A stretch of 64,000 bases of DNA, from positions 2,197,314 to 2,261,313 of the forward strand of contig JACAXG010000080.1 of NCBI GenBank assembly GCA_018881555.1, in the 5' to 3' direction. Of this stretch, positions 51,461-60,166 are shown piece after piece (the stretch's first letter is position 1; every line of letters starts with the position of its first letter). A model generated the notes under the pieces. It was not told the DNA's origin. It was given only the letters and a program-made list of their open reading frames with translations, and made no database searches. The translations under genes were made by a program, and so were the position numbers. Origin of the DNA: Amblyornis subalaris (Eukaryota; Chordata; Aves; Passeriformes; Ptilonorhynchidae).

Positions 51461-52484
51461 TCAGCTGATGCAAAGGAAGGGGCAGGCGCCGAGCCACATG
51501 GCCCTTCACATGGGCAAGGCCACACTTGGCTGCTCCCGGCGCCTGGGGGCTCCGAAATCCCCCAAAATACAGCCTCCACCACGCGGGAGCAGCTCAGCCC
51601 ACGGCTCGCGGCACCAGCCTGTCCCTCTGACACTCCCCGCGGCAAGGTCTGCATGAAAAAGTACGAGCCAGCTCCCAAACAGCGTGCCGGACATCCTGAC
51701 TCACCCACAGACCCCACACTCTGCTCCTGCTCCCGGCCCCGCTAACCCTCATCCCAACGAGTGCCGCTCTCCGACCACCACGCGCCTCAGTTTCCCTGGC
51801 ACTGTGACAGGACAAGGGGTAGCTCCCCAGAGGAGCACACTCCTGTGAAATTATATCCTCATGGATAAACTAGAGTCAGTTGAAACCCAGACCTAATTCT
51901 TTCAATACTTGCATGCACGCACTCCCTTCATCCCCCAAAACTCTCTTTAATTCAGGTGGTGAAGCTTTCAGGCCTGCCCAACACAGTCCCCACCAGCAGA
52001 GCTCTGGGGGCTTCCTGCCCTCAGCTCGGGTGCCCTTGTGAAAACGCCATCAAGGTGGCATTTCCAACAATGCCAGAGTAATTCCCAGTAAAACTAGGAA
52101 TAAGGAGTGGAGGCCACGTGGCCCTTTGCTGGCTGGAGCCAACCCAGCCGTCTGTGGGCGCTTGCAGATTAAGACTCATTTCCACTCAGGAAAGAAATTC
52201 AACCACAACTAATAAAATAAAGACAATAAATCATGGGCCCTCCAGCAGCTCTTCCTCCAGGAGCATCTATTTTTAGTGGGAAGCATCAATCACTATAGCT
52301 CATGCTGTCTGCAACAGCTNCAACAGGCAAAACCCAGGTAGGCTTAGTTGGGCCAACGTGAGCACACACGCATCCCCCAACCTGTGCTGCCACTGTCCCC
52401 CATCCAGCCAGAACACCACCACAGAAAGGGGACAAACAGGAGTCCAGCAGCTGTGGTTACACCTCAGGACTGGCTGATATTCCT

Positions 52485-52615
52485 CTATCCCAGATGGAAA
52501 AGAGGAGGCACAAGGCAACAAAGGAACATGCCCAAGGCCGTACAGTAAACCAGTGGCAAAGCCAGCACTCGGCAGAATGATCCTCTGCCACCCCTGCACT
52601 GCCTGCACAAGCACC
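52485..52615 (+). mobile_element. Probable MIR SINE remnant
   Basis: The order CCCAGATGGAAAAGAGGAGG, ACATGCCCAAGGCCGTACAG and CAGTGGCAAAGCCAGCAC parallels the MIR core (diluted matches to the cancer-free consensus phrases for gradient, CCCAAGGTCACACAG and GTGGCAGAGC). It is strongly diverged, as expected for an ancient element. Confidence 0.55.
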
Positions 52616-53061
52616 CTCTTCAAACAGGACAATTCTTACACCATTATTAACACTTGGGAGTTTTCCTCAAGCTTCCCAACTTCTCGTCATTGGAGACTCC
52701 GCAGCTCTGAGACAAATCCCTGNGCTTTACCAAAACAGCTCTGCCGACGTTTCACTGGGAGAGACACGCTGAGCACGATTATCACACCCAGATGAGAGAA
52801 CACACACTGGAAATGTAAAATACAGGACCCTTCCCCAGAGAGATGCATCATTCCGACACGGAGCACACGGACACGCCAGGGCATGGCACGCGGACACACA
52901 TGCAGGCAGGCACGGCACACGGAGCACCGGTGCCCGGCACGACCGGCACTCACTGAACACACCAACCAAGCACCACGACCAAATGAAATGACAGTACAGA
53001 CAGGGGTTCTAGTCACAGATTAAAACAAAAGCGACCAAACGAACGAACAAAAAAAACTTAC

Positions 53062-53123
53062 ATGGATTTTTGGCAATTTTCCTTCAGACATTATACACAG
53101 CAGCTGGGCTGTGTACTGAATAC
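53062..53123 (-). other. Candidate cassette or alternative exon in intron 1
   Basis: A 62-base segment lies between a good acceptor (pyrimidine-rich tract ending GGATCAG, AG at 53124-53125) and a strong donor (GTAAGT starting at 53061). In one frame it is fully open and contains an ATG at 53091 followed by S-E-G-K-L-P-K-I-H. It ends in phase 0, so it would join exon 2 in frame. Joined directly to the M-T-L exon, its other frame hits a stop. I recognise no family in it. Chance pairing of splice signals in a 45-kb intron is quite possible. Confidence 0.25.
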
Positions 53124-53959
53124 CTGATCCAAAAAGAAATATAACCACATTATGCAAACAGATGGGGGCAGGAGTCAGGTGAACATGCAGCTCTTAACAA
53201 CAGTCATCTACAGGCTGAGAAAGCACCTCTGCATTCCCACAGAAGGGCTCGGATCGGGGCAGATCTTCATTCACTACAAAGCAAAAGCCACCGCTGCGCT
53301 GCTGCCATCCCGGGGGAAAATCCAAATGGCAGGACAGGGCAGAGCCATCGCGTCAGAGACCTCTGAGCTGTCCCATCCCCTTTAACTTGTCATGTGAGGG
53401 CTTAAACAGAGGTGGGAAATAGCCAGGGTGGGGGAGGACGCCTTTAGAAACCCGAAAGGAAAGCACTTTATCTGCCTTAAAGAAAGAGCATTAAAATCGC
53501 CGTGCAGGCAGGACAAGCCGGGATCATCCCGACACTTAAGCTTTCTGGGAAGCACCCAAAGAGGGGGACATCACCCTTTCCCCACGGCGAGGAGGGTGCC
53601 TGAATCTTTAAGACGGNGGATTGCTGCTCGGGAGGAATGGACTTTTTATGGACTGTGGGAAACGGGGTTGCTATGATACAGGCAGAGGCATTTTCATGAA
53701 TCCTGTGGCAAATAACATTGAATCCTGCTTAAGCAGACAACAGCAAGGCAGGTCTCCCATCACCCAGCCTCGGCAAACACATAGCAGCAAGCATTGAAAG
53801 AGATTTTATGTATTATAAATACGCTTTTTGCAGACAAATTAGTATTTTTTTCTTCGAGGCCGTATTTTCCAGAGGGTCAGCGCTTTGATTCCTTTAAAGG
53901 AATGATCCCTCTGCCTGATCCCTGGGCTTGAGCATCCCCACAAACCCAAGGGGAGTCAC

Positions 53960-54270
53960 AGGGCCGAAGCACCCCCAGGGACCCGAGCGTGAGCAGCCAC
54001 ACGCGTGACCCGGATGGTCCCACGGAGCTCCGGGACGTGGAAAGCNCCGTTCCCAGAGACATTTCCCAGCGCGCGACTGACACCCCGAACACCGCAGGCA
54101 CAGCCACTTACGAGCACAGGGATCTAGCGGGGACTGGGAGCGCTGTCACCCCAAAAAGCTCCTAGCCATGGGCTGAGGCACTCCGGGAAAGCTCGGCCAG
54201 ACGGAGGCGTTTAACGGGATAACGGATCCCACAAAGCCGGCGCTCCGGGCACGCGTGGGAAACGCCAAAC
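53960..54270 (-). promoter_or_regulatory. CpG cluster with a strong minus-strand donor
   Basis: CpG-dense sequence with a CTC-GTAAGT donor on the minus strand at 54112/54111. The upstream sequence has one ATG (M-A-R-S-F-L-G then stop), so an exon here would be non-coding leader. It could be an alternative ARHGEF9 first exon about 2.9 kb into intron 1. The evidence is composition plus one splice motif only. Confidence 0.3.
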
Positions 54271-56937
54271 CGCAGGTGCCNAACTACAAAACTGGGGCTG
54301 GGGCAGGGGGCTCAAGGCCGGGTTGAAGAGGTGGTCACTGAGGCCTGGGGTGGGAAACAGAGATCAGGCTAAACAAGCAGCAAGCCCAGCCCTCGCTCGC
54401 TTTTTCGGCTCCTTTCCTCTTTCCCCCCAAAACTCCGACAGGAAGCCTGAGATAAGGAGAACGGTGCTGCTACAATAACAAAGTTTGCTGCTCCCAAGTT
54501 TCATACTGCTCTGCATTAACTTTCCTTCTTTAACTCCACCAGCCTTTGGGAGAAGGCAACGCAAAAAGTTGTCATAAAATCACACGAATTCTCTCAAGCA
54601 CATTCCGTGACGGAAAACACTCGGCTCCCGGCGCTCCNGCCCTGGCACCTGAGCGTGCACAACCCCTCATCCTCCCCATGCACTCCCAGCACACACAACC
54701 CCAGGGATGGAACCAGAAGGGGCTCGCAGGAACGAGCCNTGGGACGCGGGGGAACATCTGCCACCGAACACGCACAATTCCCAAATATCTNCCCAGGAGT
54801 ACAAGCTCTGGATCAAGGAATGCACCCAGGAAACCTGAGCATTCCTCGTAGAAATCATATTGAAAGGTAAACCTTCGTGCCAGGGAGCCCTGAGAAAATA
54901 AACATTCAGGCACAGCCACATCCCATTTTAACTCGCTGGGCAGTTTTGGGGTTGGTTTTTTTCTCATTTTTCCACCCTTGCTCCTCCAAATCCCTTTGTC
55001 GCTTAAAGCTGTTCCCCTGAAAGGATCATTTTGGCTGCTGTTTGATCGATTCCCTCTCCATGGTGATCTCAGCTCATTTATTACATTTCCAGGAGATTCT
55101 GCAACCTATAAAACTAATGACAGAGGATGGCTAACAGGCAAATAAAGCAAATTTGAGCTGTTTAACAACGCAAACCATCCTCAGCATCAATTTTATTTAC
55201 TTGGTTTTTTTTAGACAAGAAGATTGACTCAAGTCTCCCGTGAAGTGAAGCAGGTACCTCTTGCAGATAGCTACAAGTGAAGAGGGGGAAACGGAGCCAG
55301 CAGACACCGGAGCATCTCCCTGGGATTGCATCCCTGGCTCCTGGCTTTTCTCCCCATTACTGCCCCGTAACGCTTCTGGTCAGCTTTTGGGGATGATTGT
55401 CCCCACCCNGGGACTCAGGGAGAATTTTTTTCTCTTTTATTTAGAGCTAAAAGCACTTTGAAAGTGCCCAGTTTGCCAGATTTAACTCAGTTTCCAATCA
55501 TGCCACCAACCGAAAAGCCATCGGTTCCCGAGCCCAGCTCGGCATCCAACTCCCGGCAGACAGACCCTCACTGGGAAATAACTCCATGTTTCCATCTATA
55601 ACCTCCAGCTTTGTCTTTACACATCAGCTACATGATTTTTTTTTTTTTTAGGGGACGTCAGAAAAATACCAGACAGCTGGAATTAGCATGAACTGGTTAA
55701 ATTATCAAGGCAATACAATTCCAATGACCATCAGCAAGAGATAAAAGCATTTTCAAACTGAATTTTTTGCTTGTTTTAAGCAATTTTTCTGGAGGGGGAA
55801 GTAATATACACAAAAACCCCGTAAGACCTCTAACAGAAGCACAGGACAGAGGCATATTTTCCAGAGGAAAAGGCATTACTCTTTCCAGACATTCCCTTCG
55901 TTTTCTCTCCAAACTTCTCGCGCTGCCCCTGGAGCCCCCAGCCAGCCCTGCTTTCCAAGCTGTAAACATCGCAATTTTGGGCTAGAAGCACCTCTAACTA
56001 CTGCACACCTTTCCAGCAAGCCTATAATATACAATTTAGCACTTCATTCTCCAGAAAATCAATGTAAATAAAGTCACGCAAAGCAACCCATCTCAACAGC
56101 TCGTTATCCTTGAGGTGGGCAAAGATTTTTCTTACATGCATTCCCAAAAATTTCATATATACACACACGAAAGAAAGAAAAGAAAGCCAAAATCAGATTT
56201 CTAGAAAATCAAAGCAAAACCCAACCCCTCCCGTATCTGTTGCTTTAGCAAAGAAAAACAAAGCTTGCATTGCCCTTTTTCCCTTTGATCCTTCCTTCCC
56301 AATTCGCAGAGACAGAAACCATGTACAACCAGAATAAAAACCCAGCAGGTCATGTTTCGGTCCCTCTCACGTCTTTAAAAAAAAGGAGCTGGATTACATC
56401 AGTGTGGACACAGAATTTGGAGGCTTTGGGGCTGAATATCGAGAAATCAAATCAGATCATCAAGGCAACACAGATAAATACAGTAAGTAGAATTTCTCTC
56501 TCTTATTTTTTTTTTTGTGGCTGNATGTTATTTTAGCAAAGATTTAATCCTTTAATAGGATTTCTCTCCCCCCTCCCCCTTAAAAATGTCCATAGCTCGA
56601 TTCCATCGCACACACCAACACCTCTCACCTGGCACCTACATGGTTACTCTCACAGACACTGCACATTAACTGCTTGCTAGAAATTGCACACAAAATGACT
56701 TATTATTAACTTGAGCCTCTATTCCAAAGGAAAGCAAAACAACACAGCCAGTGCTCACCACAGACACATCATTTTCACTCTGCTTCTGCCTAAAGAAGTA
56801 CAGCTCTATCTCGCGAGCACAGAAGCACAGATCANTGTTATTATTTATCACATTTAAAACCCCGGCAAAAGCAGCTACACTTACAGGCATACTTAAAAGA
56901 CAAGACATGACAAAAGATTTAGGGAGAGATAATATAC

Positions 56938-56946
56938 CAACGTCAT
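56938..56946 (-). CDS. ARHGEF9: ARHGEF9 coding exon 1 (three codons, M-T-L)
   Basis: On the minus strand ATG-ACG-TTG is followed at once by a GT donor (GTATAT, weaker than consensus). The long collybistin isoform is known to start M-T-L and then continue with the residues encoded at 11063-11242. That exon begins in phase 0, so the join is exact. The site lies about 0.6 kb downstream of a CpG-rich stretch, as expected for a first exon. Initiation context is poor: T at -3, plus another ATG four bases upstream in a different frame. No other M-T-L codon triplet followed by GT was found by eye on the minus strand upstream of exon 2. The call rests on family knowledge plus phase, because nine bases alone cannot prove it. 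The 5' UTR presumably extends through at least 57217 on the same exon. Confidence 0.78.
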
Positions 56947-56951
56947 ACATA

Positions 56952-56966
56952 TCACAGCGAGGCCAT
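56952..56966 (-). other. Minimal upstream ORF (M-A-S-L) next to the ARHGEF9 start
   Basis: The ATG has A at -3 and G at +4 (AACATGG), a strong context. It encodes four codons and stops at TGA, whose last base is five bases before the ARHGEF9 ATG. A strong-context minimal uORF this close to a weak main start would be expected to limit initiation at M-T-L. The ATG is visible directly; the regulatory effect is inferred. Confidence 0.45.
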
Positions 56967-57002
56967 GTTGAAGCTCAACGCGTTTCCCCCCTCAGTAAGA
57001 AA

Positions 57003-57053
57003 TCTCTCTCTCTCTTTCTCTCTCTCTCTCGCCTTTCTCTCTCTCTCTCTCCC
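57003..57053. repeat. (CT)n/(GA)n polypurine tract in the ARHGEF9 leader
   Basis: About 50 bases of CT repeats on the plus strand (GA on the ARHGEF9 sense strand) with two short GC interruptions. It lies between the microprotein ORF and the M-T-L start, so the inferred mRNA would carry a purine-only spacer between the two frames. Confidence 0.9.
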
Positions 57054-57103
57054 GCTCGTGCTCTCGTGTTGAATTGCTAGTGGTAGTAGTAGCCCCCAAC
57101 AGC

Positions 57104-57121
57104 TCAGGAGAAAAAATCCAT
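57104..57121 (-). other. Minimal upstream ORF (5 codons) abutting the microprotein stop
   Basis: ATG follows the microprotein TAA with no spacing (TAA then ATG) and encodes M-D-F-F-S before TGA. Such stop-start contact could permit some re-initiation or simply be chance. The context is weak because -3 is T. It would be part of the ARHGEF9 5' leader. Confidence 0.35.
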
Positions 57122-57217
57122 TTAACGAGTGCCCAGGAAGAACATGAGTATGACATTCACAAGCAATAGCACCACAATCACTGCAAAAACGACCACCGTT
57201 TGAACATCCAAGGTCAT
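57122..57217 (-). CDS. 31-residue single-pass membrane microprotein ORF in the ARHGEF9 leader
   Basis: This is a complete ATG-to-TAA frame of 31 codons, checked base by base. The product starts MTLDVQT. It then has an unbroken hydrophobic run from about residue 8 to 28 (V, I, L, F, A, M with one polar Asn at 21) and ends G-T-R. The only charges are Asp4 and Arg31. This is a single transmembrane helix with almost no tails. By the positive-inside rule the C-terminus would be cytosolic. Start context is GCACC-ATG-A with A at -3, which is adequate. It lies 271 bases upstream of the ARHGEF9 ATG on the same strand with no evident splice site between, so both are probably on one mRNA. I do not recognise a named family. 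Length and a V-I-L-M-aromatic-x-L motif recall sarcolipin, but that may be convergent hydrophobicity. Function is unknown and translation is unproven. Confidence 0.6.
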   Translation of the reverse strand: MTLDVQTVVVFAVIVVLLLVNVILMFFLGTR

Positions 57218-57273
57218 GGTGCAATGCAGAACACTGTAGTGTTCGAGGTGTGGGGCTGGCAGATTTGGAGAAG

Positions 57274-57312
57274 TCAACCTCTGCTCTGTAAGACTGTCCA
57301 TACATCCACCAT
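57274..57312 (-). other. Upstream ORF of 12 codons before the microprotein
   Basis: This ATG has A at -3 and G at +4 and reads M-V-D-V-W-T-V-L-Q-S-R-G then TGA. If the transcript starts upstream of it, ribosomes reaching the microprotein must scan past it or re-initiate 56 bases after its stop. It sits just after an acceptor-like pyrimidine tract ending TTCTAG. It may therefore lie right at an exon boundary or outside the mature leader. Confidence 0.35.
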
Positions 57313-57479
57313 GCTAGAATAGAGGAGAAAACTGTTCCTGGTTTTGGGTTGGTTCGTAATGCTTTGTGCTCTGCCTTTAGTTTCTCCCCTATCTGCTGTC
57401 TCTAGCTCATTCTGAGCCCGCTAAGTGAAGCATCATCACAACCAGTGAGCACTCGGGATGNAAAATCCTTCCTTTAGGA

Positions 57480-57865
57480 AAAGAGCGAGCGCTGTCTGCA
57501 AGCTTCTCTGTCTGTCTCGTCCCCCCTCTCTCTCCCGGTCTCTCCCTCGCTGGCTGGCTCGCGTTTTAATTCGTCAAGCCAGTGCAGATACGGAGCCCGT
57601 GCGAGTGTGACAGCTCCGCAAGCGGCTGCGGCTGCATCCCTCGGAGCGAGGCGGACCCTGGCGCATACTAATCAGCTCCAGTGACCAGGCAGCGCCGGCA
57701 TCCCGGCTGTCACTCAAACGCAGGAGGAAGCGCTGGCTCCATAAATACGCGAGGCTTCCGCCCGCCGTGACAGCGAGCGCCACGCAGCCGCGGCTCTGCC
57801 CTCCGCTCCTGCGGCAGCGCGGATGCTCCGGGAAGGCGGCTCCCGGCGCTCCGAGCCGCGCACGT
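57480..57865 (-). promoter_or_regulatory. ARHGEF9: CpG-rich probable ARHGEF9 promoter
   Basis: CpG dinucleotides are frequent across this stretch (clusters near 57485, 57555-57660, 57690-57720 and 57745-57865), unlike the CpG-poor intron around it. It lies just upstream of the 5' leader of ARHGEF9, where a promoter is expected. A CATAAATA element at about 57740-57747 reads as a near-TATA on the plus strand and only weakly on the minus strand. It could equally serve a divergent transcript. The transcription start cannot be fixed from sequence alone. Confidence 0.55.
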
Positions 57866-58670
57866 CCCGCTGCTCCCATCCCCCTGCACCCATCCCGCCG
57901 CACCAATCCCGCCGCTCCCATCCCGCTGCTCCCATCCCGCTGCTCCCATCCTGCTGCACCCATCCCGCTGCACCCATCCCGCTGCTCCCATCCCGCTGCT
58001 CCCATCCCCCTGCACCCANNNNNNNNNNNNNNNNNNNNNNNNNNNNNNNNNNNNNNNNNNNNNNNNNNNNNNNNNNNNNNNNNNNNNNNNNNNNNNNNNN
58101 NNNNNNNNNNNNNNNNNNNNNNNNNNNNNNNNNNNNNNNNNNNNNNNNNNNNNNNNNNNNNNNNNNNNNNNNNNNNNNNNNNNNNNNNNNNNNNNNNNNN
58201 NNNNNNNNNNNNNNNNNNNNNNNNNNNNNNNNNNNNNNNNNNNNNNNNNNNNNNNNNNNNNNNNNNNNNNNNNNNNNNNNNNNNNNNNNNNNNNNNNNNN
58301 NNNNNNNNNNNNNNNNNNNNNNNNNNNNNNNNNNNNNNNNNNNNNNNNNNNNNNNNNNNNNNNNNNNNNNNNNNNNNNNNNNNNNNNNNNNNNNNNNNNN
58401 NNNNNNNNNNNNNNNNNNNNNNNNNNNNNNNNNNNNNNNNNNNNNNNNNNNNNNNNNNNNNNNNNNNNNNNNNNNNNNNNNNNNNNNNNNNNNNNNNNNN
58501 NNNNNNNNNNNNNNNNNNNNNNNNNNNNNNNNNNNNNNNNNNNNNNNNNNNNNNNNNNNNNNNNCCTGCACCCATCCCCCTGCACCCATCCCGCTGCACC
58601 CATCCCGCCGCTCGCATCCCGCCGCACCCATCCTCCTGCACCCACCCCGCTGCTCGCATCCCGCTGCTCA
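57865..58670. repeat. 15-bp promoter-proximal minisatellite, interrupted by a gap
   Basis: Tandem units of about 15 bases with the pattern CCCATCCCGCTGCNC occur about ten times at 57865-58018 and about seven times at 58565-58670, on either side of an N block. Units vary at a few positions (CCG/CTG, CAC/CTC). Because 15 is divisible by three, long open frames run through on both strands (repeats such as C-S-H-P-A and G-M-G-A-A). These are artefacts of the repeat and not genes. The minus strand, which is the ARHGEF9 sense strand, carries GGGATGGG in each unit. Confidence 0.92.
58019..58564. other. Assembly gap (546 N) inside the minisatellite
   Basis: A continuous block of 546 N. It sits between copies of the same 15-bp repeat on both sides, so the missing sequence is most simply more of the repeat. 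The written length may be only an estimate. Confidence 0.98.
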
Positions 58671-60121
58671 CCGCCCACCCCAGGCTCCTCGTGGAAAATG
58701 GGACACGCCGGCCCGAGAGCCTGCTCTGAGCAGGTAGGGAAGCAGGAGAAAAGCCACCAAAATAACAAAAAGGCAACCCTTGGTAACCTGGGAGTTCATT
58801 GTGAACTGAAATGTGGGAATTGCGCAGAGGGAATCAGGTTTTAGCTCTGTACAATCATCCCATGACAAATCCTATAACCTCTTCCCTCAGCACTGCACTG
58901 AGTGTCTCCATCTAAGAGTTAAACTGAATTGGGTTTACAACAAAGATCTATAAAGGGGGGGGAGGACAGATGGAGGATTTTTATTCCTTCTACAGCAGCC
59001 AGAAAAGCTCATTCCTACATTAAAATCACACACACACTCAGGGTTTATGGTCCAGGTGCCAGGTGCTATCCCAAACCTCAGTCTCAGATCCCAGAACCAG
59101 CAGTTACCTCAGAGAGGCATCACAATACACACAAACCAGATACACTCAGCTGGAAAAAGCAAACCATTTTCCAGACAAAGACAAATATAGAAATGCTGCC
59201 AATGCATATGCATAATGCACTAAAATGTGCATCCGGGGGCTGAGCACAGCACCTTCCAGGAAAGCTGCGCCTCCGAATGTTCCCTCACAGACACGAGGCC
59301 AACAACAGGCACCAAACGAGGACCTTATTTGTTCTCCAGCAGCAAACAGTGATAGAGGACCTTAATGTTTACAACTGGACAGGGCTTGAGGTCAGCTCCA
59401 CCATCCTCCCAGCACAGCACCCTTTGAGGGCACCAGCATTTGGGGAAGGGGCAGGGGGGTTATGCTCCGACCCCACCTCACCACTCACACCAACACTAAC
59501 CCCAGCTGTTTACTGCAAGGCACAGTTTTATTTTCCTTCCTTTGCCAGCTGGGTTGCCAGAGGGCTCCCTCAAAAAGAGGAGGGTCCTATATCCACCCCG
59601 AACACCACTGAAGGAGAGACCATGTCAGGACTGGGTCTCCTTAGGGTCTCCCTCCTTGGCCTCCACTCAGACCCACTGGTCTGTGCAAGACCAACGCTCA
59701 GCCAGCACCATCCTCATTTCTGACCAGCTCTGGAGCACGTGTGGGCCATGATGTGCTCACAGACAAAGAGGGTGCGTTGTGCTGAGCATTGTTAAAACTA
59801 AGAACCNTTTGGGTTCATTAGGTGGCTTATTTTGGGTGACAAGTACCAGCCAGAGGGTCTCTCCAGCATCTGAGGCCCTGCGCTGTCCAAGCAGGGAGTG
59901 TCTCATTCGGGAGGACAGTGAAAGGCTGTTTTTCACCCATATATTTACAAGAAGCTGCTTTAAAACTGCCCCAGNCTGCCCCATGAGCACATGTGCCTGT
60001 ATCCAGGTGATGGATCTGCCCCATCACCAGCTTCCAAANCTGCATTTCCTGTCAAGGATCCATTTTTAGGACAGTCAGTCTGTCTGATGCAATTTTAGAC
60101 TAATCAGAACAGCAAACACAC

Positions 60122-60166
60122 AGTGATTCAGGTTGGAAGGGACCTCGGAGATAATTTAGTTCCAAC
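60122..60166 (-). mobile_element. Very short CR1 3' end
   Basis: GATTCAGGTTGGAAGGGACC followed by TCGGAGATAATTTAGTTCCA matches the reverse CR1 terminus. Only about 45 bases remain. Confidence 0.7.

Noticed and set aside
51707..51712. Minus-strand GTGAGT donor near 51707
   Set aside because: It lies upstream of the candidate TATA box at 51450, so it cannot serve a transcript starting there. No exon was otherwise supported.
56952..57305. 117-codon open frame overlapping the microprotein (starts M-Y-G-Q-S-Y)
   Set aside because: Its ATG has poor context (T at -3), the product has no domain and its C-terminal third is a translation of the GA repeat (R-E-R-E). The overlapping 31-codon frame has the coherent hydrophobic pattern.
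57740..57747. CATAAATA as the ARHGEF9 TATA box
   Set aside because: It fits TATA better on the plus strand than on the minus strand, so it was not called as the ARHGEF9 element.
57574..58776. Long open frames on both strands (300-400 codons)
   Set aside because: They consist of the 15-bp minisatellite read in phase plus a 546-base N block. No real protein content.
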